Position numbers and translations under genes: made by a program. 64,000 bases of DNA from Acanthacorydalis orientalis (taxonomy: Eukaryota; Arthropoda; Insecta; Megaloptera; Corydalidae), in the NCBI GenBank assembly GCA_034766995.1, contig CM068325.1, positions 5,715,664 through 5,779,663 of the forward strand. The letters are read 5' to 3'. Each line of letters begins with the position of its first letter. Within the stretch, counting starts at the first letter, position 1. The notes under the pieces were generated by a model. That model worked only from the letters and a program-made list of their open reading frames with translations, was not told the DNA's origin and did not search any database. This document shows, piece after piece, positions 1-13,400 of the stretch.

Positions 1-225
1 CGTACACACATACACACATATGACTGGAAACATCCATCAGAGGGTGTCAAGTTATATTGAATTAATTTCCTTCCGGTAACGCGTGCACGATTTTCAGATT
101 AGGAGATGTACAGGGTGCGACCGGAAAAGTTTCGATACACTGTACGAATTTACCAGACATAGAGATGGTCGCGATCGTTCGAAGTTGTTGTTTCTTTAAG
201 GAATTATAAAGAAGGCGCTCAGGTC

Positions 226-850
226 GTGACAAGATCTGAACGATTTTCCAGGATGTTTGTTGTGAAGAATCGTCGATTTTCGAATACTCAGCGGTGGTTT
301 GTGATCAATTTTGAAATTTCGGTATCGATTCAAGGACCTGTTCTGATGTACAAACGTCTGAACGACTTTCGGGGAAGATTTTGGATAGAAATTCGTGATC
401 TGAAGAGATCTGAATCATTTTTCAAGCGGTTCGTTTTAAAAAATCGTCGATTTTCAAAATAATATAAATCGGTCGAGTAGTTTTTTTTTTCTGGCCCCCG
501 CAAGACGAAAAAAAGTAGTTTCGAGATAAACGCGTTTAAAGTTATCCACTCCACTTACCTGACCTTCTAATGGGCTGTAGATCCTGAAACACTCTGAATT
601 TCGTCATCAAATTTTAACAGTATATTTACAAGATACTATACTTTCGAACAAAAAAATCGATTTTTCGAAAATTCTAGACCGCCGGGTCCCCTTAATGAAA
701 GGGCATCGAACTGGATTCGTGTCGCTGTGTACGATTTAAGGGTCGTTTTAAGACGATTTTCTAGTAAATGGATATCTGAATCGATTCCTAAGAAGATCTT
801 AATCCGAAATACAGGTTCTGACGACATCTGAACAGTAGAGAGACTGCTAA
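226..850. repeat. Degenerate ~174-bp tandem repeat, 3-4 copies
   Basis: A block starting GATCTGAACGATTTTCC near 233 recurs as GATCTGAATCATTTTTC near 407. A weaker copy begins near 581 and a fourth trace near 770. Each copy carries a poly-A/T-flanked ATCGTCGATTTTC or ATCGATTTTTCG segment. Spacing is about 174 bp for the first three. The short reading frames across it are not conserved and I do not treat them as genes. Confidence 0.5.
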
Positions 851-1446
851 GAGACGTTCCTCCACTCCACAGTACTGTAATCTGTATTAATTAGAACAAA
901 TATGACACGGAGAGGGGATCAGACTGTTGCAGGTGTTTGAAAACATGACCTGTTCGATAGAAGTGGCTCGGGTTTCGATCCTGTGGTAGCTCGCGTGTGA
1001 TGAGAGGCCGACAACGACGTCGTCGGAGTCTACACGAACAGATACTGTTCCATTCGAATGAAATTCGACCTGAATTATATTCGAAAATATATATAACATC
1101 CGCATAACATGCACCATATTAACATCTGCCCGGCTTGTAGTAGTCTTGTTTACATTAACGGCAGAGCAGCGAGTGGAATGTTTGTATCGCGGAGGGGGAG
1201 TCGACCGGGTGTGAGGAGGACACGGAAAGAATCGTCGAGTGTGGAACGGGCGGGTGGGGTCGCGTTCGTGTCGTCGCGGCTGTAGGCCGACAAGTGGTTC
1301 GGGCAGTGAGTGGGAGGGAGGGAGAGAGGGAGAGAGAGAGAGAAGGGTGGCGTCTCGACGGGACGCGGATTTGTTAGTTCCGCATTCGGAACGATATTTT
1401 TTTTTATACACCGTTTCGAATACTTGGAATCCTACTTAAGATGAAT

Positions 1447-1450
<4 letters not shown>
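851..1450. other. Intergenic or intronic, GA-rich tract, no gene seen
   Basis: Ordinary single-copy-looking sequence with a purine-rich GGGA/GA tract at about 1310-1345. A 174-codon minus-strand frame covers it, but its composition is low-complexity (serine/proline runs from the GA tract) and no domain is recognisable. Confidence 0.4.

Positions 1451-1530
<80 letters not shown>
1451..1530. repeat. (AT)n microsatellite
   Basis: About 80 bp of pure AT dinucleotide, broken once by CG near 1501. Confidence 0.95.
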
Positions 1531-1719
1531 GGGATGATCAGAAACTACTGACATTCTAATTCGGATTTGTTAGAAAGACTAACACTTTGTTAAAATCCTT
1601 TATCCGATTCCATTACTAAGACACTCTACTAATAATCTACCACAACAGTGGCTCAGTGTGTGTTTTGCAGACTCGAATTTTCATACATAACAATTACAGA
1701 ATCGTAACTCTGGTCAATT

Positions 1720-3010
1720 CTATCGAACCGGTCCTGTTTTCGGTCTCTAAAACAGTTTAAGCCGGACTGCAAGCAGTGTCTCTTCCAGATGAGACGATTT
1801 CCGTTCCTGACAACTGCATGAATGTCTCGTTCAGTGTCTTAGAGGTTCGATTTTCCACTTACAAGCCTTATGGAACAGGACTCGAACCTCTTCTGACACA
1901 TCTGTCCTGTTTCCAGCCTTCAAAACTGTTCAACCCGTACTGAAAGTCTTATTTCTTCCAATTGAGACAATTTGCATCCTTCTCAACCACTATAATGTAT
2001 CAGTTAGTCTCTAATCGACTCAATTCTTCATACTCGAGCTTTTTAGGATCAAAACTCGAGCCATTTCAATCGAACCGGTCCTGTTTTCGACCTCTAAAAC
2101 AGTTTAAGCCGGACTGCAAGCAGTGTTTCTTCCAGATGAGACGATTTCTATTCCTGAATACTGCATGAATGTCTCTTTCAGTGTCTTAGAGGTTCGATTT
2201 TTCACTTACAATCCTTATGGAACAGAACTCGAACCTCTTCTGACACATCTGTCCTGTTTCCAGCGTTCAAAACTGTTTAACCTGTACTGAAAGTCTTATT
2301 TGTTCCAATTGAGACAATTTGTATCTTTCTCAACTAGTAGAATGTAACAGTTAGTCTCTAATTGACTCAATTCTTCATACTCGAGCTTTACAGGATCTAA
2401 TCTCGAGCCATTTCATCGAACCGGTCCTGTTTTCGACCTCTAAAACAGTTTAAGCCGGGCTTCAAGCAGTGTTTCTTCCAGATGAGACGATTCCTATTCC
2501 TGAAAACTGAACGAATGTCTCGTTCAGTCTCTTAGAGGTTCGATTTTTCACTTACAAGCCTTATGGAACAGAACTCGAACCTCTTCTGACACATCTGTCC
2601 TGTTTCCAGCCTTCAAAACTGTTCAACCCGTACTGAAAGTCTTATTCGTTCCAATTGAGACAATTTGCATCCTTCTCAACCACTATAATGTATCAGTTAG
2701 TCTCTAATCGACTCAATTCTTCATACTCGAGCTTTTCAGGATCTAATCTCGAGCCATTTCATCGAACCGGTCCTGTTTTCGACCTCTAAAACAGTTTAAG
2801 CCGGGCTTCAAGCAGTGTTTCTTCCAGATGAGACGATTTCTATTCCTGAAAACTGAACGAATGTCTCGTTCAGTCTCTTAGAGGTTCGATTTTTTATTTT
2901 CAAACCTAATAAAACCGAAACTTGGACCTTGTGTTCCTAATCTGTCCTGTTTTCAGCCTACAGAACAGTTTAACTTGACTGTTACGTCATATTTCTTCCA
3001 CTTGACACGA
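1720..3010 (+). repeat. ~346-bp tandem repeat (two ~173-bp halves), about 3.7 copies
   Basis: The anchor TCGAACCGGTCCTGTTTTC occurs at about 1723, 2070, 2416 and 2762, a spacing of 346-347 bp. Inside each unit a second half beginning CTGTCCTGTTTCCAGCC aligns with the first half (tcctgttt, aaaac-gtt-aa-cc, cttcca-tgagac-attt), offset by about 173 bp. The array is therefore a higher-order repeat of two diverged monomers. The last copy decays into unique sequence near 3,000. Confidence 0.85.
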
Positions 3011-3839
3011 TTTCTGTCTTTCTCGGCTACCGAACTGTCTCTGTTAATCGCTTATTTACTCATTTCTTACACACAAACTTCATATAATCGAAACAGTGTC
3101 TGAATATTGAACAAACTTCTTCGTCAACAATAAATATTTAGTCGTACGGACGTCCCGTTCATTTGATAAACAGATTTATTTAAATTGATGGAGCTATTCT
3201 TTACAGACTTTCTCACTTCCTCTCTCTCTCTCCTTCTACACATACACAACGAAGCTCATTTTCTGGCCGCAGTTCGTGTAAATCGTTCGATTTTTCACCG
3301 TAATGAAACCGATTATACCCTCTTCCCGCACATCTCTGGACGCCACGCTGCGTTTTTCATGCCCGCGTTACACGGGAGACGACCCCTTCCGGTCGACGCA
3401 CGCCCGGACCGTCTACCTGTACGGCGGTCGCAACGATACCGGAACCGCAGACCGTGTCTTATGATAACGGACGGCGCTCCGTACGTCCGTCCGTCCGTCA
3501 CGTGCGTGCGTTTAAAGACTCCCGTTAGGTTGATACTTCGTTTGTTTTAATTAAATGGAGCAAGAGAAAAATGTGACCGTTTAATGAAAATATTACCGGA
3601 TCGCACGTTTGATTTACACGCACGCCATATTTAATCGTCTGACGGGTTAATAATCGACCGACGGCGAGGCGTCCGATCTTATCTCGCTGTTTCATTTGAT
3701 TACTGTTTATCAGTTCGCGGTCGTTTAACTGAATTAAATATCGGATTTTGTTCGGTATGCGTGTACGCACGGCCAGATAGGAAAATGTCCGTCAGTTAAT
3801 GTAATTAGCAATGTTCTCTCGCCGAGATAAAACGGATTT
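3011..3839. other. No gene or repeat recognised
   Basis: This holds a GC-richer patch around 3,340-3,510 with short CGTC repeats (tccgtccgtccgtc near 3485). A 121-codon frame covers 3185-3550 but shows no domain, and neither end is a clear splice site. I see nothing supportable as a gene. Confidence 0.4.
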
Positions 3840-5170
3840 GTAACGAAAATCCGTCACGAAACCGTCTACAACCATTTCGATCAATCTTTGACTTGGAACT
3901 CGGTTGTCTACTATCGATTCGCATCGATTCTCAAACATGGATTTGCCTAGAAATATGTTCATGCTGAAAACGAATCGTTGTGTAACGAAAATGGGTCACG
4001 AAACAGTCTATATCTTATTATATTAGTCTTTAACTGGTAATTCGGTCGTTTAGTATCAATTTTCAAACATGGATGTACTTAGAAATGTTTTCAGGCTGAA
4101 ATCAAATCGATTTGTAACGAAAATGGGTCACGAAACTATCTACATCTCTTTTGATCAGTCTTTGATTTAGAACTCGGTTGGGTTCCATCGATTGTCATCG
4201 ATTTCCAAACATAAATGTCGCTAGAAATGTTTTCAGGCTGAAAACAACTCTTTGTGTAACGAAAATGGGTCACAGAAACGATTTTATCTCGTTAGATCAG
4301 ATTTTGGCTGAAAACTCGGTTGTCTGACATCAATTTGCATCGATTCTCAAACATGAAAGAAATATTTTCAGGCTGAACTATTTTCAGAGAAATATTTTCA
4401 GGCTGAAATCAAATACAGTTGTAACGAAAATGCGTCACGAAACCGTCTACACCTCTTTCAATCAGTCTTTGATTTAGAGACTCGATTGTCTGGTATTAAT
4501 TTGCATAAATTTTTAAACATGGATGCGCTTAGAAAATATTTAGGCTTTAATCAAATCGTTGTGTAACGAAAATGCGTCACGAAACCGATCGTATCTCTTT
4601 AGATCAGTTTTTTAACTAGAAATTCGGTTCTCTACCATCGACTCGCACCGATTCTCAAACATAAATATACCTAGAAATGTGCTTAGGCTGAAGTAAAATC
4701 GATTTGTAACGAAAATGCGTCACGAAACCGACTACATCTCTTTCTGCCAGTCTTCGACTTGTAACTCTATTGTCTTCCATCAATTGGCATATATTTTCAA
4801 ACATGGATGTGTTTATAAATGTTCCCAAACTAGAAAAAAATTGTTGTGTAACGAAAATGCGTCACGAAACCGTCTACAGCTCTTTCAATCAGTCTTTGAT
4901 TTAGAGACTCGATTGTCTGGTATTAATTTGCATAAATTTTCAAACATGGATGCGCTTAGAAAATATTTAGGCTTAAATCAAATCGTTGTGTAACGAAAAT
5001 GCGTCACGAAACCGATTATATCTCTTTTGATCAATTTTTTGACTAGAAATTCGGTTCTCTACCATCGACTCGCACCGATTCTCAAACATAAATCTACCTA
5101 GAATTGTGCTTAGGCTGAAGTAAAATCGATTTGTAACGAAAATGCGTCACGAAACCGACTACATACATCT
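3840..5170 (+). repeat. ~142-bp tandem repeat array, forward copy of an inverted pair
   Basis: The anchor GTAACGAAAATGCGTCAC (early copies have GGGTCAC) occurs near 3840, 3982, 4114, 4256, 4421, 4563, 4706, 4847, 4989 and 5132. Most spacings are 141-143 bp; one is 132 and one is 165. The 165-bp unit contains an internal duplication of ATATTTTCAGGCTGAA near 4370-4405. The sequence at 4432-4700 recurs almost unchanged 426 bp later, so part of the array is a trimer of 142-bp monomers. The same family appears in reverse complement at 17,323-18,265. Confidence 0.9.
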
Positions 5171-5454
5171 CTCTAGTCAGTCTCTGATTTATAAGTGTCT
5201 TGCTTGTCATCGATTCGCCCCGATAAGTGCTGTGCAGTTTCGTCGACGATGTGCAACAAAGTGCGCCCGTTTCGACCTCTGACCCGGTGAACTGTGTGCT
5301 CGATACTCGCTAGTGCATGCACTGCATGTAGCTCAGGTGATTTTCAGGTCAGTGGTGCGCGGCCCGGACTTATATCGCATGTATTTAATAACAAACGTGT
5401 TATGAATACGATTCGCAATTCCCAGTTCGAATTAAACGCACGACGAGAACGAAC

Positions 5455-5531
5455 ACACACACACACTTTCTGATACACACACACACACACACACGTTCGT
5501 GTGTGTGTGTGTGTGTTCGTGCATCAGAAAG
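5455..5531. repeat. Palindromic (CA)n/(GT)n hairpin
   Basis: CTTTCTGAT followed by (AC)n at 5466 pairs with (GT)n followed by ATCAGAAAG ending at 5531, centred on ACGTTCGT. About 30 bp per arm is almost perfectly self-complementary, so the single strand can fold into one long stem. A further (CA)n run sits just upstream. Confidence 0.85.
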
Positions 5532-5599
5532 CAATAAACAACACCGGATCATTGCTCTGAAGGGAATTCAATTCAAAACATTAAACACACACGTATGGA

Positions 5600-6195
5600 A
5601 TTCGATGTCGAACTCTGTCTGTCTGTGAAATGTGACAAACACGGTTCGAACTCCCGACCGATCGCTCGAGAGACGACGACGGATACATTTTCAGATAAGT
5701 TTCGAACATTTTCACAGATCTGTCATTGTTCTATGGAACGTTTCTTTGTGATTCGGTCGCGTTCGAGGGACGAATCGACAGTTCTTCTATCGAAATCCGG
5801 TGAAAATTGCGAAAGTAGACTCGAACTCGTGATCGATTTGTAAAAAAATCCATAGAGTAGAGACGAATGGATCCATATGTATCTATTTTAATGATCAATT
5901 TTATTTCAAATTGATTTCAAAGACTCGAAAGCTCGTACTGAGTTCCATCTGAAAGCTGTTCTTAAAGAAAACCTGAAAATATGGCAAATCTGGTATCGAA
6001 CTCGTGATAGATTTGTGAAAAATCGATATAGTAGAGACGATTAGATCTATTTGTATCCATTTGATTGATCTATTTTATTTCGAATTGATTTCAAAGACTC
6101 GAAAGCTCGTACTGAGTTCCATCTGAAAGCTGTTCTTAAAGAAAACCTGAAAATATGACAAATCTGGTATCGAACTCGTGATAGATTTGTAAAAA
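5600..6195 (+). repeat. ~174-bp tandem repeat, about 3.5 copies
   Basis: TCGAACTC is found at about 5647, 5821, 5996 and 6170, a spacing of 174-175 bp. The last two full units are nearly identical (GACTCGAAAGCTCGTACTGA, AAGCTGTTCTTAAAGAAAAC); the first is degenerate. The array passes directly into the next family. Confidence 0.8.
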
Positions 6196-7060
6196 ATCCA
6201 TACAGGTAGACGTCCATCTATCCTTCTTTTCAGACTCCTGCTGATTGAAACGAGCGGTTTTCCAGATAAACTCTACTAGGAATGACACACAGGACAAAAT
6301 CCTGGAATAGACGACCAAATATTCTCTTTTTAAGACTTCTACTGATTGAAACAAAGAGTTTTGTTCACATAAACTCTACTAAGAATGACATACAAGAGAA
6401 AATCCTAGAAGAGACGGCAAAATATCCTTTTTTTCAAACTCCAGCTGATTTAAACCGTGTTTACCACATAAAATCTATTCACAATGACATACAGGACAAA
6501 ATCCTGGGGTAGACGTCCAACTATCCTTCTTTTCAGATTCCTGCTGATTGAAACGAGCAGTTTTCCAGATAAACTCTACTAGGAATGACATACAGGACGA
6601 AATCCAGGAATAGACGGCCAAATATCCTCTTTTTAAGACTCCTGCTGATTGAAACGGGCAGTTTCGTTCGCATAAACTCTACTCGGAGTTACATACAGGA
6701 GTAAATCTTAGAATAGACGGCCAACTATCCTTCTTTTCAAACTCCAGCTGATTTAAACCGTGTTTACCACATAAAATCTCTTCACAATGACATACAGGAC
6801 AAAATCCTGGAGGAGACGTCCAACTAGCCATCTTTTCAGACTCGTACTGATTGAAACGGTCAGTTTCTTCCATATAAACTGAACTAGAAGTGATACACAG
6901 GACCAAATCCGGGAATAGACGGCCAAATATTCTCTTTTTAAGACTCCTGCTGATTGAAGCATACAGTTTTCCCCACACAAAATCTGCTCGGAGCGGCATG
7001 CAGGCTGAAATCGTCGAATGGACGGTCGGAGAGCCTGTTTTTCAGACACTGGACGATTGT
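6196..7060 (+). repeat. ~101-bp tandem repeat, about 8 copies
   Basis: The anchor CTGATTGAAAC or CTGATTTAAAC occurs at about 6241, 6342, 6445, 6544, 6645, 6748, 6847 and 6949, with spacing of 99-103 bp. Each unit also carries AAACTCTACTAGGAATGAC, CAGGACAAAATCC and a TAGACGGCCAAATAT-like segment. Short frames on either strand follow the repeat and are not genes. Confidence 0.88.
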
Positions 7061-7446
7061 AACGACCATGTCCGATACGGGAATCGTTTCGTGCTAGACA
7101 GAGACGTACTGGATGTTTTCACAGGCGCGGAAACGCGGTCCGTATTGTCGACCGCACGTTAACGAGCACGTTGTCGAGTCGAGATAAGCGTTCCGCAGGG
7201 AATTGTCGGGACTATGTTTCCATTTACCGCACGTTTGTAGTCATAAATGAAGTGGGGTGGGCGGGCTCGTTGAAAACTCGCCGGTACTAATCGATGACAG
7301 AGAGTTGTACGCTCTAAATACACACACAAGCGCGTGTGTGTGCCGAATCGAACGAACGGACCGACTTCTTAGGCAGATGTTCGAAAACATACGTTTGAAT
7401 AAATTAAAACGGATGTGCGTTTCTGTTGTCTGACAGACGTGCGCCG
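7061..7446. other. Short spacer between arrays, nothing recognised
   Basis: This is mostly unique sequence, with a short CACACACAAGCGCGTGTGTGTG inverted tract near 7320. It separates the 101-bp array from the 181-bp satellite. Confidence 0.5.
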
Positions 7447-10400
7447 AATTTCGTCAAGGGCCTATGTATGATTTTGGAAATTTTAAATTTGGACTAGAGA
7501 TAGTATATTTATTTGTCTTTAACGTGACGTGTTTACGTTTTTCAAAAATTCTGGAATTTTCGAGATATTTACAAAAAACCAACAAAGTGCATCATTAGTC
7601 GATGCATGGCTAGATGGTGTACTTTAAAAATTCGTCAAGGGCCTATGTATGATTTTGGAAATTTCAAATTTGGACCAGAGATAGTATATTTATTTGTCTT
7701 TAACGTGACGTGTTTACTTTTTTCAAAAATTGTCGAATTTTCGAGATATTTACAAAAAACCAACAAAGTGCGTCATTAGTCGATGCATGGCCAGTATGGT
7801 GTACTTTAAAAATTCGTCAAGGGCCTATGTATGATTTTGGAAATTTCAAATTTGGACCTATGATAGTATATTTATTTGTCTTTAACGTGACGTGTTTACT
7901 TTTTTCAAAAATTGTCGAATTTTCGAGATATTTACAAAAAACCAACAAAGTGCGTCATTAGTCGATGCATGGCTAGATGGTGTAATTTAAAAATTCGTCA
8001 AGGGCCTATGTATGATTTTGGAAATTTCAAATTTGGACCAGAGATAGTATATTTATTTGTCTTTAACGTGACGTGTTTACTTTTTTCAAAAATTGTCGAA
8101 TTTTCGTGATATTTACAAAAAACCAACAAAATGCATCATTAGTCGATGCATGGCCAGTATGGTGTATTTTAAAAATTCGTCAAGGGCCTATGTATGATTT
8201 TGGAAATTTCAAATTTGGACCAGAGATAGTATATTTATTTGTCTTTAACGTGACGTGTGTACTTTTTTCAAAAATTGTCGAATTTTCGAGATATTTACAA
8301 AAAACCAACAAAGTGCATCATTAGTCGATGCATGGCTAGATGGTGTATTTTGAAAATTCGTCAAGGGCCTATGTATGATTTTGGAAATTTCAAATTTGGA
8401 CCAGAGATAGTATATTTATTTGTCTTTAACGTGACGTGTTTACTTTTTTCAAAAATTGTCGAATTTTCGAGATATTTACAAAAAACCAACAAAGTGCGTC
8501 ATTAGTCGATGCATGGCCAGTATGGTGTATTTTAAAAATTCGTCAAGGGCCTATGTATGATTTTGGAAATTTCAAATTTGGACCAGAGATAGTATATTTA
8601 TTTGTCTTTAACTTGACGTGTTTACTTTTTTCAAAAATTGGCGAATTTTCGAGATATTTACAAAAAACCAACAAAGTGCGTCATTAGTCGATGCATGGCC
8701 AGTATGGTGTAATTTAAAAATTCGTCAAGGGCCTATGTATGATTTTGGAAATTTCAAATTTGGACCAGAGATAGTATATTTATATGTCTTTAACTTGACG
8801 TGTTTACTTTTTTCAAAAATTGTCGAATTTTCGAGATATTTACAAAAAAACAACAAAGTGCGTCATTAGTCGATGCATGGCTAGATGGTGTACTTTAAAA
8901 ATTCGTCAAGGGCCTATGTATGATTTTGGAAATTTCAAATTTGGACCAGAGATAGTATATTTATTTGTCTTTAACGTGACGTGTTTACTTTTTTTGAAAA
9001 TTGTCGAATTTTCGTGATATTTACAAAAAACCAACAAAATGCATCATTAGTCGATGCATGGCTAGATGGTGTACTTTAAAAATTCGTCAAGGGCCTATGT
9101 ATGATTTTGGAAATTTCAAATTTGGACCAGAGATAGTATATTTATTTGTCTTTAACGTTACGTGTTTACTTTTTTTGAAAATTGTCGAATTTTCGAGATA
9201 TTTACAAAAAACCAACAAAGTGCGTCATTAGTCGATGCATGGCTAGATGGTGTACTTTAAAAATTCGTCAAGGGCCTATGTATGATTTTGGAAATTTCAA
9301 ATTTGGACCAGAGATAGTATATTTATTTGTCTTTAACTTGACGAGTTTACTTTTTTCAAAAATTGTCGAATTTTCGAGATATTTACAAAAAACCAACAAA
9401 GTGCGTCATTAGTCGATGCATGGCCAGTATGGTGTAATTTAAAAATTCGTCAAGGGCCTATGTATGATTTTGGAAATTTCAAATTTGGACCTATGATAGT
9501 ATATTTATTTGTCTTTAACTTGACGTGTTTACTTTTTTCAAAAATTGTCGAATTTTCGAGATATTTACAAAAAACCAACAAAGTGCGTCATTAGTCGATG
9601 CATGGCTAGATGGTGTACTTTAAAAATTCGTCAAGGGCCTATGTATGATTTTGGAAATTTCAAATTTGGACCAGAGATAGTATATTTATTTGTCTTTAAC
9701 GTTACGTGTTTACTTTTTTTGAAAATTGTCGAATTTTCGTGATATTTACAAAAAACCAACAAAATGCATCATTAGTCGATGCATGGCTAGATGGTGTACT
9801 TTAAAAATTCGTCAAGGGCCTATGTATGATTTTGGAAATTTCAAATTTGGACCAGAGATAGTATATTTATTTGTCTTTAACGTTACGTGTTTACTTTTTT
9901 TGAAAATTGTCGAATTTTCGAGATATTTACAAAAAACCAACAAAGTGCGTCATTAGTCGATGCATGGCCAGTATGGTGTACTTTAAAAATTCGTCAAGGG
10001 CCTATGTATGATTTTGGAAATTTCAAATTTGGACCAGAGATAGTATATTTATTTGTCTTTAACTTGACGAGTTTACTTTTTTCAAAAATTGTCGAATTTT
10101 CGTGATATTTACAAAAAACCAACAAAGTGCGTCATTAGTCGATGCATGGCTAGATGGTGTACTTTAAAAATTCGTCAAGGGCCTATGTATGATTTTGGAA
10201 ATTTCAAATTTGGACCAGAGATAGTATATTTATTTGTCTTTAACGTTACGTGTTTACTTTTTTTGAAAATTGTCGAATTTTCGTGATATTTACAAAAAAC
10301 CAACAAAGTGCGTCATTAGTCGATGCATGGCCAGTATGGTGTAATTTAAAAATTCGTCAAGGGCCTATGTATGATTTTGGAAATTTCAAATTTGGACCTA

Positions 10401-13400
10401 TGATAGTATATTTATTTGTCTTTAACTTGACGTGTTTACTTTTTTCAAAAATTGTCGAATTTTCGAGATATTTACAAAAAACCAACAAAGTGCGTCATTA
10501 GTCGATGCATGGCCAGTATGGTGTAATTTAAAAATTCGTCAAGGGCCTATGTATGATTTTGGAAATTTCAAATTTGGACCAGAGATAGTATATTTATTTG
10601 TCTTTAACTTGACGAGTTTACTTTTTTCAAAAATTGTCGAATTTTCGTGATATTTACAAAAAACCAACAAAGTGCGTCATTAGTCGATGCATGGCCAGTA
10701 TGGTGTAATTTAAAAATTCGTCAAGGGCCTATGTATGATTTTGGAAATTTAAAATTTGGACCTATGATAGTATATTTATTTGTCTTTAACTTGACGTGTT
10801 TACTTTTTTCAAAAATTGTCGAATTTTCGTGATATTTACAAAAAACCAACAAAATGCATCATTAGTCGATGCATGGCTAGATGGTGTACTTTAAAAATTC
10901 GTCAAGGGCCTATGTATGATTTTGGAAATTTCAAATTTGGACCAGAGATAGTATATTTATTTGTCTTTAACGTTACGTGTTTACTTTTTTCAAAAATTGT
11001 CGAATTTTCGAGATATTTACAAAAAACCAACAAAGTGCGTCATTAGTCGATGCATGGCTAGATGGTGTACTTTAAAAATTCGTCAAGGGCCTATGTATGA
11101 TTTTGGAAATTTCAAATTTGGACCAGAGATAGTATATTTATTTGTCTTTAACTTGACGTGTTTACTTTTTTCAAAAATTGTCGAATTTTCGTGATATTTA
11201 CAAAAAACCAACAAAATGCATCATTAGTCGATGCATGGCCAGTATGGTGTATTTTAAAAATTCGTCAAGGGCCTATGTATGATTTTGGAAATTTCAAATT
11301 TGGACCAGAGATAGTATATTTATTTGTCTTTAACGTTACGTGTTTACTTTTTTTGAAAATTGTCGAATTTTCGTGATATTTACAAAAAACCAACAAAATG
11401 CATCATTAGTCGATGCATGGCTAGATGGTGTACTTTAAAAATTCGTCAAGGGCCTATGTATGATTTTGGAAATTTCAAATTTGGACCAGAGATAGTATAT
11501 TTATTTGTCTTTAACGTTACGTGTTTACTTTTTTTGAAAATTGTCGAATTTTCGAGATATTTACAAAAAACCAACAAAGTGCGTCATTAGTCGATGCATG
11601 GCTAGATGGTGTACTTTAAAAATTCGTCAAGGGCCTATGTATGATTTTGGAAATTTCAAATTTGGACCAGAGATAGTATATTTATTTGTCTTTAACGTTA
11701 CGTGTTTACTTTTTTTGAAAATTGTCGAATTTTCGAGATATTTACAAAAAACCAACAAAGTGCGTCATTAGTCGATGCATGGCTAGATGGTGTAATTTAA
11801 AAATTCGTCAAGGGCCTATGTATGATTTTGGAAATTTCAAATTTGGACCAGAGATAGTATATTTATTTGTCTTTAACTTGACGTGTTTACTTTTTTCAAA
11901 AATTGTCGAATTTTCGTGATATTTACAAAAAACCAACAAAGTGCGTCATTAGTCGATGCATGGCTAGATGGTGTACTTTAAAAATTCGTCAAGGGCCTAT
12001 GTATGATTTTGGAAATTTCAAATTTGGACCAGAGATAGTATATTTATTTGTCTTTAACGTTACGTGTTTACTTTTTTTGAAAATTGTCGAATTTTCGAGA
12101 TATTTACAAAAAACCAACAAAGTGCGTCATTAGTCGATGCATGGCTAGATGGTGTACTTTAAAAATTCGTCAAGGGCCTATGTATGATTTTGGAAATTTC
12201 AAATTTGGACCAGAGATAGTATATTTATTTGTCTTTAACTTGACGAGTTTACTTTTTTCAAAAATTGTCGAATTTTCGTGATATTTACAAAAAACCAACA
12301 AAGTGCGTCATTAGTCGATGCATGGCCAGTATGGTGTAATTTAAAAATTCGTCAAGGGCCTATGTATGATTTTGGAAATTTCAAATTTGGACCAGAGATA
12401 GTATATTTATTTGTCTTTAACTTGACGTGTTTACTTTTTTCAAAAATTGTCGAATTTTCGTGATATTTACAAAAAACCAACAAAATGCATCATTAGTCGA
12501 TGCATGGCTAGATGGTGTACTTTAAAAATTCGTCAAGGGCCTATGTATGATTTTGGAAATTTCAAATTTGGACCTATAATAGTATATTTATTTGTCTTTA
12601 ACTTGACGTGTTTACTTTTTTCAAAAATTGTCGAATTTTCGAGATATTTACAAAAAACCAACAAAGTGCGTCATTAGTCGATGCATGGCCAGTATGGTGT
12701 AATTTAAAAATTCGTCAAGGGCCTATGTATGATTTTGGAAATTTCAAATTTGGACCAGAGATAGTATATTTATTTGTCTTTAACTTGACGAGTTTACTTT
12801 TTTCAAAAATTGTCGAATTTTCGTGATATTTACAAAAAACCAACAAAGTGCGTCATTAGTCGATGCATGGCCAGTATGGTGTAATTTAAAAATTCGTCAA
12901 GGGCCTATGTATGATTTTGGAAATTTCAAATTTGGACCAGAGATAGTATATTTATTTGTCTTTAACTTGACGTGTTTACTTTTTTCAAAAATTGTCGAAT
13001 TTTCGAGATATTTACAAAAAACCAACAAAGTGCGTCATTAGTCGATGCATGGCTAGATGGTGTACTTTAAAAATTCGTCAAGGGCCTATGTATGATTTTG
13101 GAAATTTCAAATTTGGACCAGAGATAGTATATTTATTTGTCTTTAACTTGACGTGTTTACTTTTTTCAAAAATTGTCGAATTTTCGTGATATTTACAAAA
13201 AACCAACAAAATGCATCATTAGTCGATGCATGGCTAGATGGTGTACTTTAAAAATTCGTCAAGGGCCTATGTATGATTTTGGAAATTTCAAATTTGGACC
13301 AGAGATAGTATATTTATTTGTCTTTAACGTTACGTGTTTACTTTTTTTGAAAATTGTCGAATTTTCGAGATATTTACAAAAAACCAACAAAGTGCATCAT

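Noticed and set aside
887..1411. 174-codon minus-strand frame
   Set aside because: Composition comes from a GA-rich tract, with no domain, and nothing similar elsewhere in the window.
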